A DNA stretch of 64,000 bases from positions 2,604,001 through 2,668,000 of the forward strand of contig CP116670.1 in assembly GCA_028370155.1 (NCBI GenBank), written 5' to 3'. The DNA is from Arthrobacter sp. OVS8 (GTDB taxonomy: Bacteria > Actinomycetota > Actinomycetes > Actinomycetales > Micrococcaceae). This document shows, piece by piece, positions 12,043-21,309 of the stretch. The position numbers were made by a program, and so were the translations under genes. The first letter of the stretch is position 1. Every line of letters starts with the position of its first letter. The notes below the pieces were generated by a model that worked only from the letters and a program-made list of their open reading frames with translations, made no database searches and was not told the DNA's origin.

Positions 12043-13270
12043 GTGCTTGGAATCATCGCTGATGACTTCACTGGCGCCACGGACGTAGCCACTATGCTCC
12101 GACGCTCTGGTCATCGAGTGGCAGTCGTCATCGAGGACGGCACACTCGCCTCCGAACAACTGGCCAAATTGGACGCCGTTGTCGTCGCCTTGAAGAGCCG
12201 GTCCGGGCCGGCGGGGACGCTGTTGCCGCTTCGCTTGATGCGCTCCGCCGCCTTGGCGCCTGGGGTGCGGACCGCTTCTATGTGAAGTACTGCTCCACTT
12301 TTGATTCCACGGACGAAGGAAATATCGGGCCGGTTCTCGACGCAATCACCGCGGAACTCGGCGTGCGGAGGTGCGTTGTGGTGCCTTCGCTTCCAGCAAA
12401 TCATCGCACCGTCTACAACGGCCACCTCTTTGTGGGCGGAGAGCTTCTTGAGAACTCGTCCATGCGTCAACATCCCCTTACTCCCATGACCCGCTCGCGC
12501 GTCGCTGACCTGCTGCGCCCGCAGACCCGCCACCCTGTCGGTGAAGTGCTACGCGAGACGGTAAGGAAGGGGCATACGGCGCTACGCTCCGCAATCGACG
12601 CCGCAGAGGTCCGTTATGTTGTGGTTGACGCCATAGACGACGAAGACCTCGCGATCATCGGCGAGGCGACCGCGGATGACGTGCTTGTGTCCGGAGGCTC
12701 CGGGTTGGCGCTTGGCATCACCGGGCCCGGCGAGACCGCCGCTTCCTGGGCGCCGCCACCCCGTGGACGCGGAGCCGTTCTCTGCGGAAGCGTGTCCCGC
12801 GCCACGCTGGCCCAGATCGCGCACGCTGCCCGCACCCAGCCGGTGCGTCAGGTCGACATCCACGCCGCAATTGCTGATCCCGATGCAGCGGCCTCCGAGC
12901 TTGCCGCCTGGGTTCTCGCGCAGCCGTCCGACGCCACGCCCGTTGTGTGCGCGGCACGCGGTCGCGCTGATGTCCGCCCACGCGTCGACGATGTTGAGAC
13001 AGCACCCGTCATCGAACACGTGCTGACGCAAGTAGCGAGCCGGCTCATTGGGCAAGGAACGCTCTCAGGCCTCATCGTCGCAGGCGGTGAGACCAGCGGG
13101 GCCGTAGTGCGCGGACTGGATATCCAATCCCTGCAGATCGGCCCCGAACTTGGCCCGGGGTGTGCTGGTCCGCAGCGGAAGCCCGCGGACGCACCTTCGC
13201 CCTAGCGCTCAAGAGCGGCAACTTCGGCGACAAAGACATTTTCACTTCGGCTTGGGAGCGCTTGGCATGA
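12043..13270 (+). CDS. otnK: Four-carbon acid sugar kinase (DUF1537 family; 3-oxo-tetronate kinase type)
   Basis: The family phosphorylates 3-oxo-tetronate (from threonate or erythronate) to the 4-phosphate with ATP. The N-terminal domain starts LGIIADDFTGATDVATML, the conserved DDFTGATD signature. The C-terminal nucleotide-binding domain shows VSGGSGLALG and LIVAGGETSGAVVRGL, and the tail reads ALKSGNFGDKDIFTSAWERL. GTG at 12043 is chosen because AAAGGA lies six bases upstream. About 410 residues is normal for the family. Frame breaks near 12215 and 13165 are each repairable by one base. Its TGA overlaps the next ATG (ATGA). The family also includes kinases for related branched acids, so the substrate is inferred. 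Confidence 0.8.
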
Positions 13271-13914
13271 GTGTCCGAAATCAGCTCATCGCCGCAGGGC
13301 GCCTCCTCGTCGACATGGGCCTGAGCCCGGGAGCCACCGGCAATTTGAGCATCCGGGACGGGGACATGATTCTCGTTACCGGGACTGGCGCGTCCCTGGG
13401 GCACCTGACCGAGGCGGACATTGCCGAGGTCTCGCTCGCCGGTGTTCACCTCGGTGGTGCCCGCCCGTCGAAAGAAACTCCTCTCCACGTCGGTTTCTAC
13501 GGTCGCGGCGAGGAACACCAAGCGATCGTCCATCTGCACTCCCCGCAGGCCGTGGCCATGTCTTGCCGCAACCGCTGGTCTGAAGGCAACGCCGTCCCGC
13601 CGCTTACGCCGTACTTCGTCATGCGGGTTGGGCAGACTCCACTGCTGCCGTACCGGCATCCCGGGGACGCCGCTCTGGGGGAAGACATCCGGTCCGCGCC
13701 GGGACCCTTCCGTGCTGCGCTGCTCGCCAACCACGGTTCGGTTGTGTCCGGCAAGGATCTAAGCGACGCCGTCGAACGCGCAGCCGAACTGGAGGAAGCG
13801 TGCCGAATCGCGCTCCTGACGGAAAACGCGCCACGCCGCGAACTCACCCCCGAACAGATCCGTGAGCTCGCTGACCGGTGGGACAGCCCCTGGACGCATT
13901 CTCCGGTAGATTGA
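13267..13914 (+). CDS. otnC: Class II aldolase/adducin family protein (3-oxo-tetronate 4-phosphate decarboxylase type)
   Basis: The 215-residue zinc enzyme of the class II aldolase family has a substrate loop GATGNLSIRDGD, a catalytic Glu in PSKE (residue 70), zinc ligands HLH (89-91) and His156 in LANHG. In threonate and erythronate pathways OtnC decarboxylates 3-oxo-tetronate 4-phosphate to dihydroxyacetone phosphate. Overlap with the kinase stop (ATGA) implies translational coupling and supports that reaction. Other members act on fuculose or ribulose phosphate, so the substrate remains inferred. The frame is intact. Confidence 0.8.
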   Translation: MSVRNQLIAAGRLLVDMGLSPGATGNLSIRDGDMILVTGTGASLGHLTEADIAEVSLAGVHLGGARPSKETPLHVGFYGRGEEHQAIVHLHSPQAVAMSCRNRWSEGNAVPPLTPYFVMRVGQTPLLPYRHPGDAALGEDIRSAPGPFRAALLANHGSVVSGKDLSDAVERAAELEEACRIALLTENAPRRELTPEQIRELADRWDSPWTHSPVD

Positions 13915-13928
13915 CCCGGGAGGCACCA

Positions 13929-14729
13929 TTGGCAAAGACGACATCCCTGATTCCGGAGCAACGCAGGCAGCAGATACTTCAGCACCTGCGCACCCAAGGC
14001 GTACTCAGCTACCGGGAGCTCACCGAACTGCTCGGCGTAAGCCACATGACCGCCCGCCGCGACGTCGCGGCCCTCGCCGACGAGGGGAAGGTCCAGGTGA
14101 CACAGGGCGGCGTCATCGCAGTGACCAAGCTGCTGCAGGAACCGCGCCGGTCCGTGAAGGAAGCAGCGGACCTGCCAGCCAAGGCGGCGATCGCCCGCCA
14201 TGCCGCAGAACTGGTGTCCGACTCAATGACCGTCTACCTTGACGCCGGAACGACGGTCCAGGCGATGAGCCCCTACCTTCAGGACCGCAGAGACCTCACC
14301 ATCGTCTCCAATGATCTGGCCACCGCGAGTGCCTTCCTCGACCATCCGGGGGTCGACTTGATCGTTGTTGGTGGGCGGGTTGACCGGGACAATAAATCGA
14401 TGATCGGCCGGCTGGCCGCGCTCACACTGGCTGAACTGTCCCTGGATGTTGCTTTTCTTTCATCCAGTTCCTGGGACATACGGCACGGAGTCACTACGCC
14501 GGTAGAGGCGAAGATCGACCCGAAACGCGCGGCCATGGCTTCTGCCGAGAAGACGGTACTGCTCGCGGACAGCAGCAAGTTCGGGCGCTACGCCAAATAT
14601 CGTGTACTCGCTCTGGAGGAGCTTGACCTCATCATCAGCGATGCAGGCCTGGACGAGACCGCTGCGCGGCAGATTCAGGGGCTGGGGGTCGACGTCGCCC
14701 GGGCGAGCGGTGCCCCTACTACGCCGTAG
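13929..14729 (+). CDS. DeoR family transcriptional regulator
   Basis: The 266-residue repressor-type protein has an N-terminal helix-turn-helix (residues about 10-60; VLSYRELTELLGVSHMTARRD then EGKVQVTQGG) and a C-terminal DeoR sugar-phosphate sensor domain (YLDAGTTVQAM, TIVSNDLATA, VVGGRVDRDNKSMIG). The start is TTG at 13929, with GGGAGG five bases upstream. It lies 14 bases after the decarboxylase and is probably the last gene of the plus-strand arm. It is likely to control the divergent locus in response to a phosphorylated intermediate. Confidence 0.88.
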   Translation: MAKTTSLIPEQRRQQILQHLRTQGVLSYRELTELLGVSHMTARRDVAALADEGKVQVTQGGVIAVTKLLQEPRRSVKEAADLPAKAAIARHAAELVSDSMTVYLDAGTTVQAMSPYLQDRRDLTIVSNDLATASAFLDHPGVDLIVVGGRVDRDNKSMIGRLAALTLAELSLDVAFLSSSSWDIRHGVTTPVEAKIDPKRAAMASAEKTVLLADSSKFGRYAKYRVLALEELDLIISDAGLDETAARQIQGLGVDVARASGAPTTP

Positions 14730-14754
14730 CTGCAGCCTCGGCTAGGCTCGGAGC

Positions 14755-15588
14755 ATGACCCGCGAGAACATCAGAACCCCCGACGGTGGAACGATCGAGC
14801 TTTTCAGCACGGGTGCCGAACTCGCCGCGGCGGGCTCCGGCGTCGTCGTCGTTCCGGCTTCAATGGTGACTGCCTCCGACTACACGCGCTTCGCCCAGAA
14901 GCTCAGCGCGTCCCTGGGACGCCCGGTGCATACGTTCAACCGGTGTGGCCGCGGCTCGTCCTCGCCGCAGCCGGAGGACTACACCCTGGACGTGGACATC
15001 CACGACCTCGATGCCGTCATGAAGCACACGTCCAGCACGGACGTTTTCGGGCACAGCTTCGGCGGCGCGGTGGCACTGCACGCCGCCCGGACCCTGCCCG
15101 TGGAGCGCCTCGCCGTGTACGACCCCGCCGTTTCCGTGAACCACAGCGTCACCGCGGACTGGACCGCCGAATACGAGAAGGCGACGGCGGCCGGCGACGA
15201 CGACCGCGCCCTCGCCGTCCTGCTCAGGGGCCTCGAGACGGGAAGCGCCCTGTCCAGGATGCCGCTGTCCATGCTGACGTTGGCGAACAAGCTGGCTGCG
15301 GGGACCCCGATCGGCAAGCAGATGCGCGAGCTCATGAAGACCGGCGTCCGGGAGATCAAGGCCATCATCGCCGCCGACATGCCGGCCGAGCCGTTCCTGG
15401 AACTGCCGCTGGAGACGCTGATCATTGTTGGGGAGAAGAGCCCGGCGTACTTCGGGGTGGCCTGCGCCCAGATCCACGAGGTGCTCTCCGGCTCCAGCTA
15501 CACCATCCTGCCGGGCATGGGGCACGACGGCGTCAACAAGGCACCGGACAAGCTCATCTCCGCGCTCAGTGAGTTCTTCGCCAGCTAA
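14755..15588 (+). CDS. Alpha/beta hydrolase (paralogue of the gene at 7371)
   Basis: The 277-residue hydrolase has nucleophile elbow GHSFGG (Ser101) and a C-terminal GMGHDG with the probable catalytic His. GGAG lies before the ATG. Alignment by eye with the 7371 gene is clear over most of the length (RPVH-x(2)-N-R-x-GR, SSPQP-x-DY, ARTLP, QMREL against EMREL). The two copies flank the tdk plus acid-sugar segment. The substrate is unknown. The gene is intact. Confidence 0.8.
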   Translation: MTRENIRTPDGGTIELFSTGAELAAAGSGVVVVPASMVTASDYTRFAQKLSASLGRPVHTFNRCGRGSSSPQPEDYTLDVDIHDLDAVMKHTSSTDVFGHSFGGAVALHAARTLPVERLAVYDPAVSVNHSVTADWTAEYEKATAAGDDDRALAVLLRGLETGSALSRMPLSMLTLANKLAAGTPIGKQMRELMKTGVREIKAIIAADMPAEPFLELPLETLIIVGEKSPAYFGVACAQIHEVLSGSSYTILPGMGHDGVNKAPDKLISALSEFFAS

Positions 15589-15602
15589 ACTGCGCCCAAA
15601 AA

Positions 15603-15665
15603 CAACGCGGGTCACCTCCCGCCCATCCCGACGGGATTTATGGGCGGGAGGTGACCCCGCGTTGG
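15603..15665. repeat. Intergenic hairpin element A (CAACGCGGGTCA family)
   Basis: Arms 15603-15626 and 15640-15665 pair over about 24 bp with one bulge around a 13-base loop. The outer core CAACGCGGGTCA / TGACCCCGCGTTG is shared with elements at 17286 and 31788. It lies between the convergent hydrolase and MFS genes, so it could also terminate both. Confidence 0.8.
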
Positions 15666-15674
15666 TGTAAGCGG

Positions 15675-17164
15675 CTAGTGGGAGACGGCGTGTTCCGCCG
15701 CGGGTTCCACCGCGGTTGTCTTCCGCATCAGGGCGGCCAGCACGACGGCGGCGACGGCGATGACCGAGGCGGTGAGGAACGCGGCGTGCATCCCCGCCAC
15801 CATGCCGGAACTGGCGGATACCACCGCGTAGACCGAGACGAGCAGCGCCGTTCCGGCGGCCCCGGCAACTTGCTGCAAGGTACTCATGATCGCCGACCCG
15901 TGCGAATACAGGTGCGGCGGCAGTGGGTTCAGCCCGGTGGTGAACGCCGGCGTGAAGATCAGCGCCAGGCCGAGGCTGAGGCCCACGTGCAGGGCTATGA
16001 TCCACCCGACGGGCGTGCCTTCGTCAAGCAGCGAAAACTGGAACAGGGCCAGCACCAGCAGCGACGAGCCCGTGACGGTCAGCGGCAGCGGGCCCACCTT
16101 GTCGAAGAGGCGTCCGATGAACGGCCCCAGCAGGCCCATCGCAAGTCCTCCGGGCAGCAGGGTCAGTCCCGTTTCCAGCGACGACAGTCCCCGGATTTCC
16201 TGCAGGTACAACGGCAGGAGAATCACCGCTCCGAACAGTGCGATCATGGCCACCACAAGGAGCAGCACGGACACTGTGAACATCCGGAAAGTGAAGGCGC
16301 GCAGGTCCAGCAGGGGCGCCGCGGACTTCTGCAGCCGCAGTTGCCGGAGCACAAACGCCACCATCGCGATGATGCCCACGGCCAGCGCGATGATGGCGGG
16401 CGAGCCGGGTCCGCCCTCGCCGCCGCCGATCTGGCTCAGTCCGTAGACCAGTCCACCGAACGCAGGGACGGTCAGCAGCACAGACAGGACGTCAAGCCGG
16501 GTCTTCTCCTTTTCGCCGATGTTGGTCAGGAACCTGGCGCCGATGGCGAAGGCGGCCACGGCGATCGGGAGGACAAAGACGAACATAAAGCGCCAGGAGA
16601 AGTGCTCAAGAATCAGGCCGGAAACCGTGGGGCCCATGGCCGGCGCCACCGAGATGGCGATGCTGACGTTGCCCATCACGAAGCCGCGGCGCGTCACGGG
16701 GACCAGGGTGAGGATGGTGGTCATCAGCAGGGGCAGCATGATTGCGGTGCCGCCGGCCTGGACAATCCGGGCGAGCAGCAGGATTTCGAATCCGGGAGCC
16801 AGCGCCGCGAGCAAGGTACCACCGGAGAAGAGGCCCATGGCCAGCATAAAGACGGCGCGTGTGGACAGTCGCTGGAGGATGAAGCCGGTCGTGGGAATCA
16901 CGACCGCCATCGTCAGCATAAAGCCGGTGGACAGCCACTGCACAGTGGGGGCGGTGACCCCAAGATCCACCATCAGCCGCTGCAGCGCGACGTTCATGAT
17001 GGTTTCATTCAGGATCACCACGAAGGTCGCCACCAGCAGGGTGGCGATGACGGTCACCGATTCCCGGGACATCTTCGCCGGCTGGGCGGAAGCCTCCGCG
17101 GCGACCTGAGTCGGCGCGGCCGGCGCGGGATCGCCCGGGGCTTGGAAGAGACGTCTGTAGACAT
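15675..17164 (-). CDS. MFS transporter, DHA2 (EmrB/QacA) type multidrug exporter
   Basis: This proton-coupled exporter has about 497 residues and many transmembrane helices. The N-terminal motif (NETIMNVALQRLMVDLG, then VQWLSTGFMLTMAVVIP) is typical of DHA2 drug efflux proteins. The visible frame opens at MSRESVTVIATLL (17072). A better start is ATG at 17164 with GAGGGAA upstream. It gives a Pro/Ala-rich cytoplasmic lead (MSTDVSSKP) that joins the main frame if one C is restored in the CCCC run near 17145. The drug or metabolite exported is unknown. Hairpins flank both ends. Confidence 0.8.
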
Positions 17165-17285
17165 AGGGGTTCCCTCAGGGAGTTGTGGCGTGGGGTCGGC
17201 GAGCGTCGTCGCTACATCATGTGCCAACCTGCGATCCGCCGCAGTAATTCCCGGCGGTGGAGAAAACTTGCCGGGACCTGAGAAC

Positions 17286-17348
17286 CAACGCGGGGTCAGC
17301 TACGGTCCATGGGTGGCATCGGCATGGGCCGGATCTGACCCCGCGTTG
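17286..17348. repeat. Intergenic hairpin element B (CAACGCGGGGTCA family)
   Basis: A perfect 14-bp outer stem (17286-17299 with 17335-17348) encloses an inner stem built from GGTCCATG and CATGGGCC. It shares its outer core with elements A and C. It lies between the panC stop and the MFS promoter region and could act as the panC terminator. Confidence 0.8.
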
Positions 17349-17370
17349 CTTGAAGGCGGCGGGTTATGGC

Positions 17371-18267
17371 CTAGGAGTCCAGCGGGACGTTGTCGATCAG
17401 GCGGACCTTGCCCACCGTGGCCGCGATCAGAGCCAGGCCCTCGCCGCGGAACGGTGTGTCCCGGCAGTTCTCCGCGAGCGGTTCCAGGGTTCGGGGATCC
17501 ACCACGTCCAGGTAGTCCAGTTCCACGAGCGGCTGGGACCTGACCAGCGCCTCCACGGACTCCAGGTCCAGCGGCTGGTGGGCCTTGGCCCGTTCCTCGA
17601 TGAGCCGCAGCGCCCGCGAGAGCACCAGCGCAGCCTCGCGTTCCCCTGCGGAGAGGAAGCGGTTGCGGCTGGACAGCGCCAGTCCGTCGGCGGAGCGCAC
17701 GATCGGCACCGGGACGATCTCCACGGGGAAGTTCAGGTCCGCGACCATACGCTGGACGAGCGCCAGCTGCTGGGCGTCCTTCTGGCCGAAGTATGCCCGG
17801 TAGGCCGGCAGTTCCGGGCGGCGGCCGCGCCGGGCATCCCGTAGTGCAGCAGCTTGGCCACCACGGTCAGGGCGCCGTCGAAGTGCCCGGGACGGGAGGC
17901 CCTCCCACTTTTCGGCCATCGGACCCGCGCTGATCCGGACCCGGGGTTCCCCGCCGGGATAGACCTCGTCCACGTCCGGAGCGAACACCAGGTCCACGCC
18001 CACGGCGTCGAGGAGCGCCAGATCGGCGTCCAGGGTCCGGGGGTACCGTGCCAGGTCCACGGCCTCGCCGAACTGCAGCGGGTTCACGAAAATGCTGGCC
18101 ACCACAACGTCGTTTTGCTCGACGGCGGTGCGTGCCAGTTCGGCGTGGCCCTCATGCAGGGCGCCCATGGTGGGCACGAGGCCCTGCGAGGTGCCGCCCT
18201 TCTCCCTGATCAGCCGGGCGCTTTCGGCGCGGAGCGCGGCGGCCGTGGTCACGAGTTGGATCGCCAA
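17371..18267 (-). CDS. panC: Pantothenate synthetase
   Basis: It condenses pantoate and beta-alanine with ATP to form pantothenate. The protein shows [11 protein letters not shown] (ATP-binding HIGH-type motif), [16 protein letters not shown] and SSRNRFLS, all PanC signatures, and its length of 298 is normal. The open frame is continuous but not correct throughout. Between about 17830 and 17885 the conserved SRPGHF-x-G-x-LTVV segment is only in another frame, so two compensating indels garble about 25 residues. It is last in the minus-strand pantothenate/folate block. Confidence 0.92.
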   Translation of the reverse strand: MAIQLVTTAAALRAESARLIREKGGTSQGLVPTMGALHEGHAELARTAVEQNDVVVASIFVNPLQFGEAVDLARYPRTLDADLALLDAVGVDLVFAPDVDEVYPGGEPRVRISAGPMAEKWEGLPSRALRRRPDRGGQAAALRDARRGRRPELPAYRAYFGQKDAQQLALVQRMVADLNFPVEIVPVPIVRSADGLALSSRNRFLSAGEREAALVLSRALRLIEERAKAHQPLDLESVEALVRSQPLVELDYLDVVDPRTLEPLAENCRDTPFRGEGLALIAATVGKVRLIDNVPLDS

Positions 18268-18281
18268 AGTATGGACCTTCC

Positions 18282-19202
18282 TTAGGGTTGCGGGCCGTCG
18301 TGGTCCGGGCCCTCAAGGGCCTGCGTGATGCCGTCGAGCTGGTCCGGTTTCAGCAGGCCCCGGCGTCCGGCCCGCCGGGCCGTTGCCCGGGCCATGGCCA
18401 GGTACGCCTCCAGAATATCGCCGCCGGCGCCGCCGTCGTGCTCCCGCAGGGACCCTGCGTGCGCGGCCACGGTTCCCACATCTCCGCGGGCCACCGGCCC
18501 GGTCAGGGCTGACTCGCCCGAGGCGAGGGCGTTCTCCAGCGACGCGCGCAGCAGCGGTCCGAGCATACGTTCGGGGGCCTCGACGCCGACCTCCCGGAGC
18601 AGCTGCGACGCCTGCGCCACCAGGGTGACGAGGTGGTTTGAGCCGTGGGCGAGGGCCGCGTGGTACAGCGTGCGGTCGGCTTCGGCGATGGCGACGGGCT
18701 CCGCGCCCATCTCCACCACGAGGGCCTGCGCGATGGGCAGCATGGCAGCATCGGCCGTGACGCCAAAGGTACAGTCCAGCAGCCGGGTCAGGTCCAGGCT
18801 CATCCCGGTGAAGGTCATGGCGGGGTGCAGCGCCAGCGGAACGGCGCCGGCGGCCCGGACGGGATGCAGGATTCCGACGCCGAAACGTCCTGAAGTGTGG
18901 GCCACGAGCTGCCCGGGCTGCCAGGCGCCGAGCTTCGCCAGGCCCTCCACGAGCGGGCCGAGGGCGTCGTCGGGGACGGCCAGGAGCACCAGTTCTGCGC
19001 GTTCGACGATGTCCTGCACGTCGAGCACCGGGACGCCGGGGAGCAGGGTTTCCGCGCGCTCCCGGCTTGCGTCGGAGACCGCGGAGACTCCGATGATGGC
19101 GTGCTCCGCGCCGCGCAGCGCCGCCCCCAGGACGGCGCCGACCTTGCCGGCGCCGACGATTCCGATGCCGAGTCGTCCTGGTTTAGCCATGCTGCCGGTC
19201 AT
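18282..19202 (-). CDS. DUF2520 / Rossmann-fold protein, ketopantoate-reductase-like candidate
   Basis: This protein of about 306 residues has an N-terminal NAD(P)-binding fold ([19 protein letters not shown]) and a helical DUF2520 C-terminal domain ([24 protein letters not shown]). It resembles the 6-phosphogluconate/ketopantoate reductase fold. It ends 14 bases before panC and is probably cotranscribed with it, so a pantothenate step is possible, but the reaction is not shown. Starts at 19202 (MTGSMAKPG) or 19190 (MAKPG) are both plausible. The frame is open upstream into the PH protein, which I attribute to frameshift error. Confidence 0.75.
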   Translation of the reverse strand: MTGSMAKPGRLGIGIVGAGKVGAVLGAALRGAEHAIIGVSAVSDASRERAETLLPGVPVLDVQDIVERAELVLLAVPDDALGPLVEGLAKLGAWQPGQLVAHTSGRFGVGILHPVRAAGAVPLALHPAMTFTGMSLDLTRLLDCTFGVTADAAMLPIAQALVVEMGAEPVAIAEADRTLYHAALAHGSNHLVTLVAQASQLLREVGVEAPERMLGPLLRASLENALASGESALTGPVARGDVGTVAAHAGSLREHDGGAGGDILEAYLAMARATARRAGRRGLLKPDQLDGITQALEGPDHDGPQP

Positions 19203-19225
19203 CCTGTCTGTTGGGTGCTTCGGTG

Positions 19226-20760
19226 CTAGGGGTGCTTCGGCGGGGTCAGGTGCGAGCGCCCGGACCTGGTCCAGCCAGTGCTCGCTGGTCTGCCGTTTGC
19301 GCGCGGTCCGGGCCCGGGCCGCCTGGGCGTCCAGCAGCGCCCGCCCTCGTCCAGGCCGGCCTGGACCAGCCGCGGGGACACCGGCCCGGCCGTGGTGTGC
19401 AGGACCAGGTCCACCACGCGGAAACGCCGCGCCAGGGGGCCCTGCTCCAGTGCCATAGATTGCGTGCGCTGGTGCGGGACCACCACGAGGTGGCGCCACC
19501 AGCGGCCCGAGCGGATCAGCAGGGCCGTGCCGGTGGCGGTGTAGCCGTTGCGGCGCCAGCCCAGGGTGCCAGCAGCCGGGCGCGCCGCGGCGTGGTGACA
19601 AAACCGCCGTCGTCCGCGCCGGGATCAGCCGGAGCAGCTGGCGCCGCCGGAACCCCTGCCGGGCCGGCGAGGCCGTTGATGCCGGCCCTGAAGATCCCCA
19701 CCGGGTCCGGGGTGCCCGGATCGGGCAGGACGAGGGAGAGCATGGTGAGCACGTCGGGGAAAGTCCCCACCGGCAGGAGCGTGGTCCGGGATGAGCCTCC
19801 GCCGTCGCTTCCCGCGGCGCCGTACCCGGCGACGTTGACCTGGATCCGGTACCAGCCGAAAATCCGCCAGAGCGGGGCTGGCTGACCCGCAGCGCCTGGA
19901 TCCTGCCCGGCGGCAGGGTCTGCGCCTGCGTGTCCAGCAGGCCGTAACGCAGCCGGATACCGTCCGGGGAAATGGCTGCGGTGAAGTTGTAGCCCCGGTT
20001 GATGGAGTTCCAGTACGCGGCCACCATGCCCAGCGCGGCCGGGATCAGGAAGAGGTAGAAACTGCGGTTCTCGGTGAGGGCGGAAAGCACCACGGAGGCG
20101 ACGCCGCCGACGACCACGAACATGCTCTGCTCGCTCAAGAGCAGCGAACCGACCAGGCGCCGCGGCGGGACGGTCAGGACGGCATGTTCGGGGGCCTCCG
20201 CTGCGGGCTCCCCGGGCGTGCCGGGTCCAGCGCCGCACCGGCAGCGCGGGCCAGGATCGCGGCCCGGAGCAGCCGTGCCTCGTCCATGCGGAGGTAGGCG
20301 AGCCGCACTGCGGATTCCCCGGCGTCTGCCACTTCGAACTTGAGCTCGGCCAGCCCGAAGATCCTGGCCAGCAGCGGCTGCACGATGTCGATGGCCTGGA
20401 CGCGGTCCAGCCGGGCTTGGCGCTGCTGTTTGAAGAGGAATCCCGTGTTCAGCCGGACATACCCGTCCGCCACCTGGTAGCGGGTGAAGTACCAGCTCAG
20501 GATGTAGCCCAGGACGGTGAGCAGCAACAGCCCGCCGCCGCCGAGCAGGAGCCACGGCGCCCGGTCCGCGAGCCGCTCATCGACCAGGGGGCCGCCCTGG
20601 AGCATCCGTTCAAAGGTGTCCCGGAAGAAGAAAAAGGCGATCGCGGCCAGCGCCACCCAGCCGCGCACGAAGGGCGAGGCCGGGTGCACACGAAGCCACG
20701 CGCCGTCGGGGCTCCCGCCTCGGCGCCGGTGGAGGCCTCGGGGGCGGCACCCGGCTTCAC
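19226..20760 (-). CDS. PH-domain membrane protein, YdbT-like, multiply frameshifted
   Basis: This membrane protein has repeated bacterial PH (bPH2) domains. The order is transmembrane segments (WVALAAIAFFFFRDTF, WLLLGGGGLLLLTVLGYI), a first bPH2 (VADGYVRLNTGFLFKQQRQA), a second (ISPDGIRLRYGLLDTQAQTL) and a third (VVPHQRTQSMALEQGPLARRF). GTG at 20760 with AAGGGAG upstream is a plausible start. At least five frame breaks occur (about 20690, 20225, 19870, 19560, 19345). The C-terminus is uncertain, either TAG at 19226 or running toward the next gene. The family partners with YdbS-type proteins, as here. The function is unknown and probably envelope-related. Confidence 0.65.
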
Positions 20761-20796
20761 TGAACTCCCTTGACGCAGGCCCTCACGGCGAACCCG

Positions 20797-21309
20797 TCAC
20801 AGCCCGGCCAACCGGGCTTCGCCGCGGGCGGAGAGCTGCTCGCGGAGCCGCGCGCCTTCCGCTGCGGGCAGGCCCGGGATTTCCGCGTTGGTGCCGGCGG
20901 AGGCGGTGTGCAGTTTCAGCGTGCACAGCCCCAGGCCGCGTTCCACCGGTCCGGCGCCGATGTCCACGTACTGCATGCGGCCGTAGGGGACCACGAGGGT
21001 GCGCTGGAAGAAGATGCCGCGGCGGATGAGCAGGTCATCTTCCCGCTCGGCGTAGCCGATGGCCCGTACCTGGCGCGGAATGAGCAGGAGCCGCCACAGG
21101 GCCAGGAGCAGCATCACGGCCGGGATCGCGACGGCCAGCCAGAGCGGGAACGACTGCCACACGCCGTTCAGGACAAGAATGAGGGGAAGGCACAGCACCG
21201 CCGCCAGGAAGAGGGTGGACAGCGCCCAGCCGGCAAGGCGCACCGTGAAGTACTTCGGTGAGACGCGCAGCCACGTGATGCCCGGAGGATCAATCGCCTC
21301 GGTACGCAT
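20797..21309 (-). CDS. PH-domain membrane protein, YdbS-like
   Basis: This 170-residue protein has two adjacent hydrophobic helices (about residues 25-70; LAGWALSTLFLAAVLCLPLI, LWLAVAIPAVMLLLALWRLL) and one bPH2 domain (DLLIRRGIFFQRTLVVPYGR, then MQYVDIGAGPVERGLGLCTL). The start is ATG at 21309, inside the end of the DUF3180 gene. YdbS/YdbT pairs are common in Firmicutes and actinobacteria, and no biochemical role is established. The frame is intact within these limits. Confidence 0.75.
   Translation of the reverse strand: MRTEAIDPPGITWLRVSPKYFTVRLAGWALSTLFLAAVLCLPLILVLNGVWQSFPLWLAVAIPAVMLLLALWRLLLIPRQVRAIGYAEREDDLLIRRGIFFQRTLVVPYGRMQYVDIGAGPVERGLGLCTLKLHTASAGTNAEIPGLPAAEGARLREQLSARGEARLAGL

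Noticed and set aside
18282..20555. An open frame joining the PH-domain protein to the DUF2520 protein
   Set aside because: The PH protein has several frame breaks, and the DUF2520 part has a normal start with its own domain limits. A true fusion is not supported.
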